A stretch of DNA of 64,000 nucleotides from Xestospongia muta. Taxonomy: Eukaryota; Porifera; Demospongiae; Haplosclerida; Petrosiidae. The stretch lies in assembly GCA_963693285.1 (NCBI GenBank), contig OY848920.1, positions 6,089,135-6,153,134 on the forward strand, written 5' to 3'. A program made the position numbers and the translations under genes. This document shows positions 27,441-41,460 of this stretch, piece after piece. The notes below the pieces were generated by a model. The model saw nothing but the letters and a program-made list of their open reading frames with translations. It did not search any database and was not told the origin of the DNA. Position 1 is the first letter of the stretch. Every line of letters begins with the position of its first letter.

Positions 27441-30400
27441 TTTAAGACAGATAAACTTACTAAACTCTTTAGATCAGCTTATTTAACCAGTTTTCACAGT
27501 TAATTTCTAATTTCTTTTAACTTTCAAAAAGCTCTAAACTCTTTATTTTAGAGTTTTAACCTATTTAGACTACTTTATTAGTGTATTTTAGAGAGATAAA
27601 CTTACTAAACTCTTTAGATCAGCTTATTTAACCAGTTTTCACAGTTAATTTCTAATCTTTTTTAACTTTCAAAAAGCTCTAAACTCTTTATTTTACAGTT
27701 TTAACCTATTTAGACTACTTTATTTGTATATTTTAGAGAGATAAACTTACTAAACTCTTTAGATCAGCTTATTTAACCAGTTTTCACAGTTAATTTCTAA
27801 TCTTTTTTTACTTTTAAAAAGCTCTAAACACTTTATTTTAGAGTTTTAACCTATTTAGATGACTTTATTAGTATATTTTAGAGAAATAAACTTACTAAAC
27901 TCTTTAGATCTGCTTATTTAACCAGTTTTCACCATTAATTTCTAATCTTTTTTAACTTTCAAAAAGCTCTAAACTCTTTATTTTAGAGTTTTAACCTATT
28001 TAGACTACTTTATTAGTATATTTAAGAGAGATAAACTTACTAAACTCTTTAGATCAGCTTATTTAACCAGTTTTCACAGTTAATTTCTAATCTTTTTTCA
28101 CTTTCAAAAAGCTCTAAACACTTTATTTTAGAGTTTTAACCTATTTAGACTACTTTATTAGTATATTTAAGACAGATAAACTTACTAAACTCTTTAGATC
28201 AGCTTATTTAACCAGTTTTAACAGTTAATTTCTAATCTTTTTTAATTTCAAACGCCTCCGAACTCTTTATTTTAGAGTTTTAACCTATTTAGACGACTTT
28301 ATTTGTATATTTAAGAGAGATAAACTTACTAAACTCTTTAGATCAGCTTATTTAACCAGTTTTCATAGTTAATTTCTAATCTTTTTTTACTTTCAAAAAG
28401 CTCTAAACTCTTTATTTTAGACTTTTAACCTATTTAGACTACTTTATTAGTATATTTAAGAGAGATAAACTTACTAAACTCTTAAGATCAGCTTATTTAA
28501 CCAGTTTCACAGTTAATTTCTAATCTTTTTTAACTTTCAAACAGCACCAATCTCTTTAGTTTAGAGTTTTTACCTATTTAGACTACTTTATTAGTATATT
28601 TAAGAGAGATAAACTTACTAAACTCTTTAGATCAGCTTATTTAACCAGTTTTCACCATTAATTTCTAATCTTTTTTAACTTTCAAAAAGCTCTAAACTCT
28701 TTATTTTAGAGTTTTAACGTATTTAGACTACTTTATTAGTATATTTAAGACAGATAAACTTACTAAACTCTTTAGATCAGCTTATTTAACCAGTTTTCAC
28801 AGTTAATTTCTAATTTTTTTAACTTTGAAAAAGCTCTAAACTCTTTATTTTAGTCTTTTAACCTATTTAGACTACTTTATTAGTATATTTAAGACAGATA
28901 AACTTACTAAACTCTTTAGATCAGCTTATTTAACCAGTTTTCACAGTTAATTTCTAATCTTTTTTAACTTTCAAAAAGGCTTTAAACACTCTATTTTAGA
29001 GTTTTAACCTATTTAGACTCCTTTATTAGTATATTTAAGACAGATAAACTTACTAAACTCTTTAGATCAGCTTATTTAACCAGTTTTCACCATTAATTTC
29101 TAATCTTTTTTAACTTTCAAAAAGCTCTAAACTCTTTATTTTTGAGTTTTAACCTATTTAGACTACTTTATTAGTATATTTAAGAGAGATAAACTTACAA
29201 AACTCATTAGATCAGCTTATTTAACCAGATTTCACAGTTAATTTCTAATTTTTTTAACTTTCAAAAAGCTCTAAACTCTTTACTTTAGAGTTTTAACCTA
29301 TTTAGACTACTTTATTAGTATATTTAGGAGAGATAAACATAAACTCTTTAGATCAGCTTATTTAACCAGTTTTTACACTTAATTTCTAATCTTTTTAACT
29401 TTCAAAAACCTCTAAACTCTTTATTTTAGAGTTTTAACCTATTTAAACTACTTTATTAGTATATTTAAGAGAGATAAACTTACTAAACTCTTTAGATCAG
29501 CTTATTTAACCAGTTTGCACAGTTAATTTCTAATCTTTTTTAACTTTCAAAAAGCTCTAAACTCTTTATTTTAGAGTTTTAACCTATTTAGACTACTTTA
29601 TTAGTATATTTAAGACAGATAAACTTACTAAACTGTTTATATCAGCTTATTTAACCAGTTTTCACACTTAATTTCTAATCTTTTTAACTTTCAAAAACCT
29701 ATTAACTGTTTATTTTAGAGTTTTAACCTTTTTAAACTACTTTATTAGTATATTTAAGACAGATAAACTTACTAAACTCTTTAGATCAGCTTATTTAACC
29801 AGTTTCACAGTTAATTTCTAATCTTTTTTAACTTTCAAAAAGCTCTAAACTCTTTAATTTAGAGTTTAACCTATTTAGACTACTTTATTAGTATATTTAA
29901 GAGAGATAAACTTACTAAACTCTTTAGATCAGCTTATTTAACCAGTTTTCACAGTTAATTTCTAATCTTTTTAACTTTCAAAAAGCTCTAAACTCTTTAT
30001 TTTAGAGTTTTAATCTATTTAGACTACTTTATTAGTATATTTAAGAGAGATAAACTTACTAAACTCTTTAGATCAGCTTATTTAACCAGTTTTTACAGTT
30101 AATTTCTAATCTTTTTTAACTTTCAAAAAGCTCTAAACACTTTATTTTAGAGTTTTAACCTGTTTACACTACTTTATTAGTATATTTAAGAGAGATAAAC
30201 TTACTAAACTCTTTAGATCAGCTTATTTAACTAGTTTCACAGTTAATTTCTAATCTTTTTTAACTTTCAAACGGCACCAATCTCTTTAGTTTAGAGTTTT
30301 TACCTATTTAGACTACTTTATTAGTATATTTAAGACAGATAAACTTACTAAACTCTTTAGATCAGCTTATTTAACCAGTTTTCACCATTAATTTCTAATC

Positions 30401-31760
30401 TTTTTTAACTTTCAAAAAGCTCTAAACTCTTTATTTTAGAGTTTTAACCTATTTAGACTACTTTATTAGTATATTTAAGAGAGATAAACTTACTAAACTC
30501 TTTAGATCAGCTTATTTAACCAGTTTTCACAGTTAATTTCTAATCTTTTTTAACTTTCAAAAAGCTCTAAACACTTTATTTTAGAGTTTTAACCTGTTTA
30601 CACTACTTCATTAGTATATTTAAGAGAGATAAACTTACTAAACTCTTTAGATCAGCTTATTTAACCAGTTTCACAGTTAATTTCTAATCTTTTTTCACTT
30701 TCAAACGGCACCAATCTCTTTAGTTTAGAGTTTTTACCTATTTAGACTACTTTATTAGTATATTTAAGACAGATAAACTTACTAAACTCTTTAGATCAGC
30801 TTATTTAACCAGTTTTCACCATTAAAATCTAATCTTTTTTTACTTTCATAACGCTCTAAACTCTTTATTTTAGAGTTTTAACCTATTTAGACTACTTTAT
30901 TAGTATATTTAAGACAGATAAACTTACTAAACTTTTTAGATCAGCTTATTTAACCAGTTTTCACAGTTAATTTCTAATCTTTTTTAACTTTCAAAAAGCT
31001 CTAAACTCTTTATTTTAGAGTTTTAACCTTTTTAGACTACTTTATTAGTGTATTTAAGACAGATAAACTTACTAAACTCTTTAGATCAGCTTATTTAACC
31101 AGTTTTCACAGTTAATTTCTAATTTTTTTTAACTTTCAAAAAGCTCTAAACTCTTTATTTTAGAGTTTTAACCTATTTAGTCTACTTTATTAGTGTATTT
31201 TAGAGAGATAAACTTACTAAACTCTTTAGATCAGCTTATTTAACCAGTTTTCACAGTTAATTTCTAATCTTTTTTAACTTTCAAAAAGCTCTAAACTCTT
31301 TATTTTAGAGTTTTAACCTATTTAGACTACTTTATTTGTATATTTTAGAGAGATAAACTTACTAAACTCTTTAGATCAGCTTATTTAACCAGTTTTCACA
31401 GTTAATTTCTAATCTTTTTTTACTTTCAAAAAGCTCTAAACACTTTATTTTAGAGTTTTAACCTATTTAGATGACTTTATTAGTATATTTTAGAGAAATA
31501 AACTTACTAAACTCTTTAGATCTGCTTATTTAACCAGTTTTCACCATTAATTTCTAATCTTTTTTAACTTTCAAAAAGCTCTAAACACTTTATTTTAGAG
31601 TTTTAACCTATTTACACTACTTTATTAGTATATTTAAGAGAGATAAACTTACTAAACTCTTTAGATCAGCTTATTTAACCAGTTTTAACAGTTAATTTCT
31701 AATCTTTTTTAATTTCAAACGGCTCCAAACTCTTTATTTTAGAGTTTTAACCTATTTAGA
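27360..31760 (+). repeat. Satellite blocks E (27360-28330 and 30970-31760)
   Basis: Series of monomers with TTAGTGTATTT, then TTTATTTGTATATTTTAGAG, then a GATGACTTTATTAG variant recur in the same order. The GATGAC variant is at 27858 and 31470, an offset of 3612 bp, close to 25 monomers. Between the two copies lie ordinary monomers and several of the CACCAATCTC type. Confidence 0.7.
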
Positions 31761-34700
31761 CGACTTTATTAGTATATTTAAGAGAGATAAACTTACTAAA
31801 CTCTTTAGATCAGCTTATTTAACCAGTTTTCACAGTTAATTTCTAATCTTTTTTAACTTTCAAAAAGGTGTAAACTCTTTATTTTAGAGTTTAACCTATT
31901 TAGACTACTTTATTAGTATATTTAAGAGAGATAAACTTACTAAACACTTCAGATCAGCTTATTTAACCAGTTTTTACAGTTAATTTCTAATCTTTTTTAA
32001 TTTTCAAAAAGCTCTAAACTCTTTATTTTAGAGTTTTAACCTATTTAGACTACTTTATTAGTATATTTAAGAGAGATAAACTTACTAAACTCTTTAGATC
32101 AGCTTTTTTAACTAGTTTTCACAGTTAATTTCTAATCTTTTTTAACTTTCAAAACGCTCTAAACACTTTATTTTAGAGTTTTAACCTGTTTACACTACTT
32201 TATTAGTATATTTAAGAGAGATAAACTTACTAAACTCTTTAGATCAGCTTATTTAACCAGTTTTCACAGTTAATTTCTAATCTTTTTTAACTTTGAAACG
32301 GCACCAATCTCTTTAGTTTAGAGTTTTTACTTATTTAGACTACTTTATTAGTATATTTAAGAGAGATAAACTTACTAAACTCTTTAGATCAGCTTATTTA
32401 ACCAGTTTTCACAGTTAATTTCTAATCTTTTTTAACTTTCTAAAAGCTCTAAACTCTTTATTTTAGAGTTTTAACCTATTTAGACTACTTTATTAGTATA
32501 TTTAAGAGAGATAAACTTACTAAACTCTTTAGATCAGCTTATTTAACCAGTTTCACAGTTAATTTCTAATCTTTTTTAACTTTCAAACAGCACCAATCTC
32601 TTTAGTTTAGAGTTTTTACCTATTTAGACTACTTTATTAGTATATTTAAGAGAGATAAACTTACTAAACTCTTTAGATCAGCTTATTTAACCAGTTTTCA
32701 CACTTAATTTCTAATCTTTTTAACTTTCAAAAACCTCTAAACTGTTTAGTTTAGAGTTTTAACCTATTTAAACTACTTTATTAGTATATTTAAGACAGAT
32801 AAACTTACTAAACTCTTTAGATCAGCTTATTTAACCAGTTTTCACAGTTAATTTCTAATTTTTTTTAACATTCAAAAAGCTCTAAACACTTTATTTTAGA
32901 GTTTTAACCTATTTAGACGACTTTATTAGTATATTTTAGAGAGATAAACTTACTAAACTCTTTAGATCAGCTTATTTAACCAGTTTTGCATTATTAATTT
33001 CTAATCTTTTTTTACTTTCAAAACGCTTTAAAAACTTTATTTTGGAGTTTTAACCTATTTAGACTACTTTATTAGTATATTTAAGAGAGATAAACTTACT
33101 AAACTCTTTAGATCAGCTTATTTAACCAGTTTTCACGATTAATTTCTAATCTTTTTTTACTTTCAAAACGCTCTAAACTCTTTATTTTAGAGTTTTAACC
33201 TATTTAGACTACTTTATTAGTATATTTAAGACAGATAAACTTACTAAACTTTTTAGATCAGCTTATTTAACCAGTTTTCACAGTTAATTTCTAATCTTTT
33301 TTAACTTTCAAAAAGCTCTAAACTCTTTATTTTAGAGTTTTAACCTATTTAGACTACTTTATTAGTATATTTAAGAGAGATAAACTTAATAAACTCTTTA
33401 GATCAGCTTATTTAACCCGTTCTCACAGTTAATTTCTAATCTTTTTTAACTTTCAAAAAGCTCTAAACTCTTTATTTTAGAGTTTTAACCTATTTAGACT
33501 ACTTTATTAGTATATTTAAGAGAGATAAACTTACTAAACTCTTTAGATCAGTTTATTCAACCAGTTTTCACAGTTAATTTCTAATATTTTTTAACTTTCA
33601 AAAACCTGTAAACACTTTATTTTAGAGTTTTAACCTATTTAGACTACTTTATTAGTATATTTAAGACAGATAAACTTACTAAACTCTTTAGATCAGCTTA
33701 TTTTAACCAGTTTGCACAGTTAATTTCTAATCTTTTTTAACTTTCAAAAAGCTCTAAACACTTTATTTTAGAGTTTTAACCTATTTAGACGACTTTATTA
33801 GTATATTTTAGAGAGATAAACTTACTAAACTCTTTAGATCAGCTTATTTAACCAGTTTTCACAGTTAATTTCTAATCTTTTTTAACTTTCAAACAGCTCT
33901 AAACTCTTTATTTTAGAGTTTTAACCTATTTAGACGACTTTATTAGTATATTTAAGACAGATAAACTTACTAAACTCTTTAGATCAGCTTATTTAACCAG
34001 TTTTCACCATTAATTTCTAATCTTTTTTAACTTTCAAAAAGTTCTAAACTCTTTATTTTACAGTTTTAACCTATTTAGACTACTTTATTAGTATATTTTA
34101 TAGAGATTAATTTACTAAACTCTTTAGATCAGCTTATTTAACCAGTTTTCACAGTTAATTTCTAATCTTTTTTAACTTTCGAAAAGCTCTAAACACTTTA
34201 TTTTAGAGTTTTAACCTATTTAGACTACTTTATTAGTATATTTTAGAGAGATAAACTTACTAAACTCTTTAGATCAGCTTATTTAACCAGTTCTCACAGT
34301 TAATTTCTAATCTTTTTTAACTTTCAAAAAGCTCTAAACTCTTTATTTTAGAGTTTTAACCTATTTAGACTACTTTATTAGTATATTTTAGAGAGATAAA
34401 CTTACTAAACTCTTTAGATCAGCTTATTTAACCAGTTTTCACAGTTAATTTCTAATCTTTTTTAACATTCAAAAAGCTCTAAACACTTTATTTTAGAGTT
34501 TTAACCTATTGAGATGACTTTATTAGTATATTTAAGAGAGATAAACTTACTAAACTCTTTAGATCAGCTTATTTAACCAGTTTTCACTATTAATTTCTAA
34601 TCTTTTTTTACTTTCAAAACGCTAAAAACTTTATTTTAGAGTTTTAACCTATTTAGACTACTTTATTAGTATATTTAAGACAGATAAACTTACTAAACTC

Positions 34701-35299
34701 TTTAGATCAGCTTATTTAACCAGTTTTCACCATTAATTTCTAATCTTTTTTTACTTTAAAAACGCTCTAAACTCTTTATTTTAGAGTTTTAACCTATTTA
34801 GACTACTTTATTAGTATATTTAAGACAGATAAACTTACTAAACTCTTTAGATCAGCTTATTTAACCAGTTTTCACAGTTAATTTCTAATCTTTTTTAACT
34901 TTCAAAAAGCTCTAAACTCTGAATTTTACAGTTTTAACCTATTTAGACTACTTTATTAGTATATTTTAGAGACATAAACTTACTAAACTCTTTAGATCAG
35001 CTTATTTAACCAGTTTTCACAGTTAATTTCTAATCTTTTTTAACTTTCAAAAAGCTCTAAACTCTTTATTTTAGAGTTTTAACACATTTAGACTACTTTA
35101 TTAGTATATTTTAGAGAGATATACTTACTAAACTCTTTATATCAGCTTATTTAACCAGTTTTCACAGTTAATTTCTAATCTTTTTTACTTTAAAAAAGTT
35201 CTAAACACTTTATTTGAGTTTTAACCTATTTAGATGACTTTATTAGTATATTTTATAGAAATAAACTTACTAAACTCTTTAGATCAGCTTATTTAACCA

Positions 35300-38200
35300 G
35301 TTTTAACAGTTAATTTCTAATCTTTTTTAATTTCAAACGGCTCCAAACTCTTTAGTTTCGAGTTTTTACCTATTTAGACTACTTTATTAGTATATTTAAG
35401 AGAGATAAACTTACTAAACTCTTTAGATCAGCTTATTTAACCAGTTTTCACCATTAATTTCTAATCTTTTTTAACTTTCAAAAAGGTGTAAACTCTTTAT
35501 TTTAGAGTTTTAACCTATTTAGACTACTTTATTAGTATATTTAAGAGAGATAAACTTACTAAACTCTTTAGATCAGCTTATTTAACCAGTTTCACCATTA
35601 ATTTCTAATCTTTTTTAACTTTCAAAAAGCTCTAAACTCTTTATTTTAGAGTTTTAACCTATTTAGACTACTTTATTAGTATATTTAAGACAGATAAACT
35701 TACTAAACTCTTTAGATCAGCTTATTTAACCAGTTTTTACAGTTAATTTTTAATCTTTTTTAACTTTCAAAAAGCTCTAAACTCTTTATTTTAGAGTTTT
35801 AACCTATTTAGACTACTTTATTAGTATATTTAAGAGAGATAAACTTACTAAACTCTTTAGATCAGCTTATTTAACCAGTTTTCACAGTTAATTTCTAATT
35901 TTTTTTAACTTTCAAAAAGCTCTAAACACTTTATTTTAGAGTTTTAACCTATTTAGACTACTTTATTAGTATATTTAAGACAGATAAACGTACTAATCAC
36001 TAAAGATCAGCTTATTTAACCAGTTTTCACAGTTAATTTCTTATCTTTTTTAACTTTCAAAAAGCTCTAAACTCTTTATTTTAGAGTTTTAACCTATTTA
36101 GACTACTTTATTAGTATATTTAAGACAGATAAAGTTACTAAACTCTTTAGATCAGCTTATTTAACCAGTTTTCACAGTTAATTTCTAATCTTTTTTAACT
36201 TTCAAAACGCTCTAAACTCTTTATTTTAGAGTTTAAACCTATTTAGACTACTTTATTAGTATATTTAAGACAGATATACTTACTAATGTCTTTAGATCAG
36301 CTTATTTAACCAGATTTCACAGTTAATTTCTATTCTTTTTTAACGTTCAAAAAGATCTAAACACTTTATTTTAGAGTTTTAACCTATTAGACTATTTTAT
36401 TAGTATATTTAAGACAGATAAACCTACTAAACTCTTTAGATCAGCTTATTTAACCAGTTTTCAGAGTTAATTTCTAATCTTTTTTAACTATGAAAACACT
36501 CTAAACACTTTATTTTTGAGTTTTAACATATTTAGACTACTTTATTAGTATATTTAGAAGAGATAAACTTACTAAACTCTTTAGATCAGCTTATTTAACC
36601 AGTTTTCACAGTTAATTTCTAATTTTTTTAACTTTCAAAAAGCTCTAAACTCTTTATTTTAGTCTTTTAACCTATTTAGACTAATTTATTAGTATATTTA
36701 ATACAGATAAACTTACTAAACTCTTTAGATCAGCTTATTTAACCAGTTTTCACAATTAATTTCTAATCTTTTTTAACTTTCAAAAAGGCTTTAAACACTT
36801 TATTTTAGAGTTTTAACCTATTTAGACTACTTTATTAGTATATTTAAGACAGATAAACTTACTAAACTCTTTAGATCAGCTTATTTAACCAGTTTTCACA
36901 CTTAATTTCTAATAATTTTTAACTTTGAAAAAGCTCTAAACTCTTTATTTTAGAGTTTTAACCTATTTAGACTACTTTATTAGTATATTAAAGAGAGATA
37001 AACTTACTAAACTCTTTAGATCAGCTTATTTAACCAGATTTCACAGTTAATTTCTAATCTTTTTTAACTTTCAAAACGCTCTAAACTCTTTATTTTAGAG
37101 TTTTAACCTATTTAGACTACTTTATTAGTGTATTTAAGATAGATGAACATACTAAACTCTTTAGATCAGCTTATTTAACCAGTTTTCACAGTTAATTTCT
37201 AATCTTTTTAACTTTCAAAAACCTATAAACTGTTTATTTTAGAGTTTTAACCTATTTAAACTACTTTATTAGTATATTTAAGACAGATAAACTTACTAAA
37301 CTCTTTAGATCAGCTTATTTAACCAGTTTTCACAGTTAATTTCTAATCTTTTTTAACTTTGAAAAAGCTCTAAACTCTTTATTTTAGAGTTTTAACCTAT
37401 TTAGACTACTTTATTAGTATATTTAAGACAGATAAACTTACTAAACTCTTCAGATCAGCTTATTTAACCAGTTTTCACAGTTAATTTCTAATCTTTTTTA
37501 ACTTTCAAAAAGCTCTAAACTCTTTATTTTAGAGTTTTAACCTATTTAGACTACTTTATTAGTATATTTAAGAGAGATAAACTTACTAAACTCTTTAGAT
37601 CAGCTTATTTAACCAGTTTTTCATAGTTAATTTCTAATCTTTTTTTACTTTCAAAAAGCTCTAAACTCTTTATTTTAGAGTTTTAACCTATTTAGACTAC
37701 TTTATTAGTATATTTAAGAGAGATAAACTTACTAAACTCTTTAGATCAGCTTATTTAACCAGTTTTCACAGTTAATTTCTGATCTTTTTTAACTTTCAAA
37801 AAGCTCTAAACACTTTATTTTAGAGTTTTAACCTGTTTACACTACTTTATTAGTATATTTAAGAGATATAAACTTACTAAACTCTTTAGATCAGCTTATT
37901 TAACCAGTTTCACAGTTAATTTCTAATCTTTTTTAACTTTCAAACGGCACCAATCTCTTTAGTTTACAGTTTTTACCTATTTAGACTACTTTATTAGTAC
38001 ATTTAAGACAGATAAACTTACTAAACTCTTTAGATCAGCTTATTTAACCAGTTTTCACAGTTAATTTCTAATAATTTTTAACTTTCAAAAAGCTCTAAAC
38101 TCTTTATTTTAGAGTTTTAACCTATTTAGACTACTTTATTAGTATATTTAAGAGAGATAAACTTACTAAACTCTTTAGATCAGCTTATTTAACCAGCTTT

Positions 38201-38340
38201 AACAGTTAATTTCTAATCTTTTTTAACTTTCAAAATGCTCTAAACACTTTATTTTAGAGTTTTAACCTATTTACACTACTTTATTAGTATAGTTAAGACA
38301 AATAAACTTACTAAACTCTTTAGATCAGCTTATTTAACCA
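35300..38340 (+). repeat. Satellite block D, first copy
   Basis: This is the first of two adjacent copies. TTTTAACAG at 35301 matches 38342, and CAGATAAACG at 35981 matches 39022, both at an offset of 3041 bp (21 monomers). The TATTTAAGAT variant at 37131 matches 40317 and AACCAGCTTT at 38191 matches 41377, both at an offset of 3186 bp. One extra monomer has therefore been inserted in the second copy, near 39540-39690. Confidence 0.88.
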
Positions 38341-41300
38341 GTTTTAACAGTTAATTTCTAATCTTTTTTAATTTCAAACGGCTCCAAACTCTTTAGTTTA
38401 GAGTTTTTACCTATTTAGACTACTTTATTAGTATATTTAAGAGAGATAAACTTACTAAACTCTTTAGATCAGCTTATTTAACCAGTTTTCACCATTAATT
38501 TCTAATCTTTTTTAACTTTCAAAAAGGTGTAAACTCTTTATTTTAGAGTTTTAACCTATTTAGACTACTTTATTAGTATATTTAAGAGAGATAAACTTAC
38601 TAAACTCTTTAGATCAGCTTATTTAACCAGTTTCACCATTAATTTCTAATCTTTTTTAACTTTCAAAAAGCTCTAAACTCTTTATTTTAGAGTTTTAACC
38701 TATTTAGACTACTTTATTAGTATATTTAAGACAGATAAACTTACTAAACTCTTTAGATCAGCTTATTTAACCAGTTTTGACAGTTAATTTTTAATCTTTT
38801 TTAACTTTCAAAAAGCTCTAAACTCTTTATTTTAGAGTTTTAACCTATTTAGACTACTTTATTAGTATATTTAAGAGAGATAAACTTACTAAACTCTTTA
38901 GATCAGCTTATTTAACCAGTTTTCACAGTTAATTTCTAATTTTTTTTAACTTTCAAAAAGCTCTAAACACTTTATTTTAGAGTTTTAACCTATTTAGACT
39001 ACTTTATTAGTATATTTAAGACAGATAAACGTACTAATCACTAAAGATCAGCTTATTTAACCAGTTTTCACAGTTAATTTCTTATCTTTTTTAACTTTCA
39101 AAAAGCTCTAAACTCTTTATTTTAGAGTTTTAACCTATTTAGACTACTTTATTAGTATATTTAAGACAGATAAAGTTACTAAACTCTTTAGATCAGCTTA
39201 TTTAACCAGTTTTCACAGTTAATTTCTAATCTTTTTTAACTTTCAAAACGCTCTAAACTCTTTATTTTAGAGTTTAAACCTATTTAGACTACTTTATTAG
39301 TATATTTAAGACAGATATACTTACTAATCTCTTTAGATCAGCTTATTTAACCAGATTTCACAGTTAATTTCTATTCTTTTTTAACGTTCAAAAAGATCTA
39401 AACACTTTATTTTAGAGTTTTAACCTATTAGACTATTTTATTAGTATATTTAAGACAGATAAACTTACTAAACTCTTTAGATCAGCTTATTTAACCAGTT
39501 TTCAGAGTTAATTTCTAATCTTTTTTAACTATGAAAAGACTCTAAACTCTTTATTTTAGAGTTTTAACCTATTTAAACTACTTTATTAGTATATTTAAGA
39601 GAGATAAACTTACTAAACTCTTTAAATTAGCTTATTTAACCAGTTTTCACAGTTAATTTCTAATCTTTTTTAACTTTCAAAAAGCTCTAAACACTTTATT
39701 TTAGAGTTTTAACCTATTTAGACTACTTTATTAGTATATTTAGAAGAGATAAACTTACTAAACTCTTTAGATCAGCTTATTTAACCAGTTTTCACAGTTA
39801 ATTTCTAATTTTTTTAACTTTCAAAAAGCTCTAAACTCTTTATTTTAGTCTTTTAACCTATTTAGACTAATTTATTAGTATATTTAATACAGATAAACTT
39901 ACTAAACTCTTTAGATCAGCTTATTTAACCAGTTTTCACAGTTAATTTCTAATCTTTTTTAACTTTCAAAAAGGCTTTAAACACTTTATTTTAGAGTTTT
40001 AACCTATTTAGACTACTTTATTAGTATATTTAAGACAGATAAACTTACTAAACTCTTTAGATCAGCTTATTTAACCAGTTTTCACACTTAATTTCTAATA
40101 ATTTTTAACTTTGAAAAAGCTCTAAACTCTTTATTTTAGAGTTTTAACCTATTTAGACTACTTTATTAGTATATTAAAGAGAGATAAACTTACTAAACTC
40201 TTTAGATCAGCTTATTTAACCAGATTTCACAGTTAATTTCTAATCTTTTTTAACTTTCAAAACGCTCTAAACTCTTTATTTTAGAGTTTTAACCTATTTA
40301 GACTACTTTATTAGTGTATTTAAGATAGATGAACATACTAAACTCTTTAGATCAGCTTATTTAACCAGTTTTCACAGTTAATTTCTAATCTTTTTAACTT
40401 TCAAAAACCTATAAACTGTTTATTTTTGAGTGTTAACCTATTTAAACTACTTTATTAGTATATTTAAGACAGATAAACTTACTAAACTCTTTAGATCAGC
40501 TTATTTAACCAGTTTTCACAGTTAATTTCTAATCTTTTTTAACTTTGAAAAAGCTCTAAACTCTTTATTTTAGAGTTTTAACCTATTTAGACTACTTTAT
40601 TAGTATATTTAAGACAGATAAACTTACTAAACTCTTTAGATCAGCTTATTTAACCAGTTTTCACAGTTAATTTCTAATCTTTTTTAACTTTCAAAAAGCT
40701 CTAAACTCTTTATTTTAGAGTTTTAACCTATTTAGACTACTTTATTAGTATATTTAAGAGAGATAAACTTACTAAACTCTTTAGATCAGCTTATTTAACC
40801 AGTTTTTCATAGTTAATTTCTAATCTTTTTTTACTTTCAAAAAGCTCTAAACTCTTTATTTTAGAGTTTTAACCTATTTAGACTACTTTATTAGTATATT
40901 TAAGAGAGATAAACTTACTAAACTCTTTAGATCAGCTTATTTAACCAGTTTTCACAGTTAATTTCTGATCTTTTTTAACTTTCAAAAAGCTCTAAACACT
41001 TTATTTTAGAGTTTTAACCTGTTTAGACTACTTTATTAGTATATTTAAGAGATATAAACTTACTAAACTCTTTAGATCAGCTTATTTAACCAGTTTCACA
41101 GTTAATTTCTAATCTTTTTTAACTTTCAAACGGCACCAATCTCTTTAGTTTACAGTTTTTACCTATTTAGACTACTTTATTAGTATATTTAAGACAGATA
41201 AACTTACTAAACTCTTTAGATCAGCTTATTTAACCAGTTTTCACAGTTAATTTCTAATAATTTTTAACTTTCAAAAAGCTCTAAACTCTTTATTTTAGAG

Positions 41301-41460
41301 TTTTAACCTATTTAGACTACTTTATTAGTATATTTAAGAGAGATAAACATACTAAACTCTTTAGATCAGCTTATTTAACCAGCTTTAACAGTTAATTTCT
41401 AATCTTTTTTAACTTTCAAAACGCTCTAAACTCTTTACTTTAGAGTTTTAACCTATTTAG
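38341..41460 (+). repeat. Satellite block D, second copy
   Basis: This is a tandem copy of 35300-38340, directly abutting it, with one monomer more than its partner. Differences between the copies are few. For example, 36541 and 39721 share a TTTAGAAGAGAT variant not seen elsewhere in the array as I read it. Confidence 0.87.
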
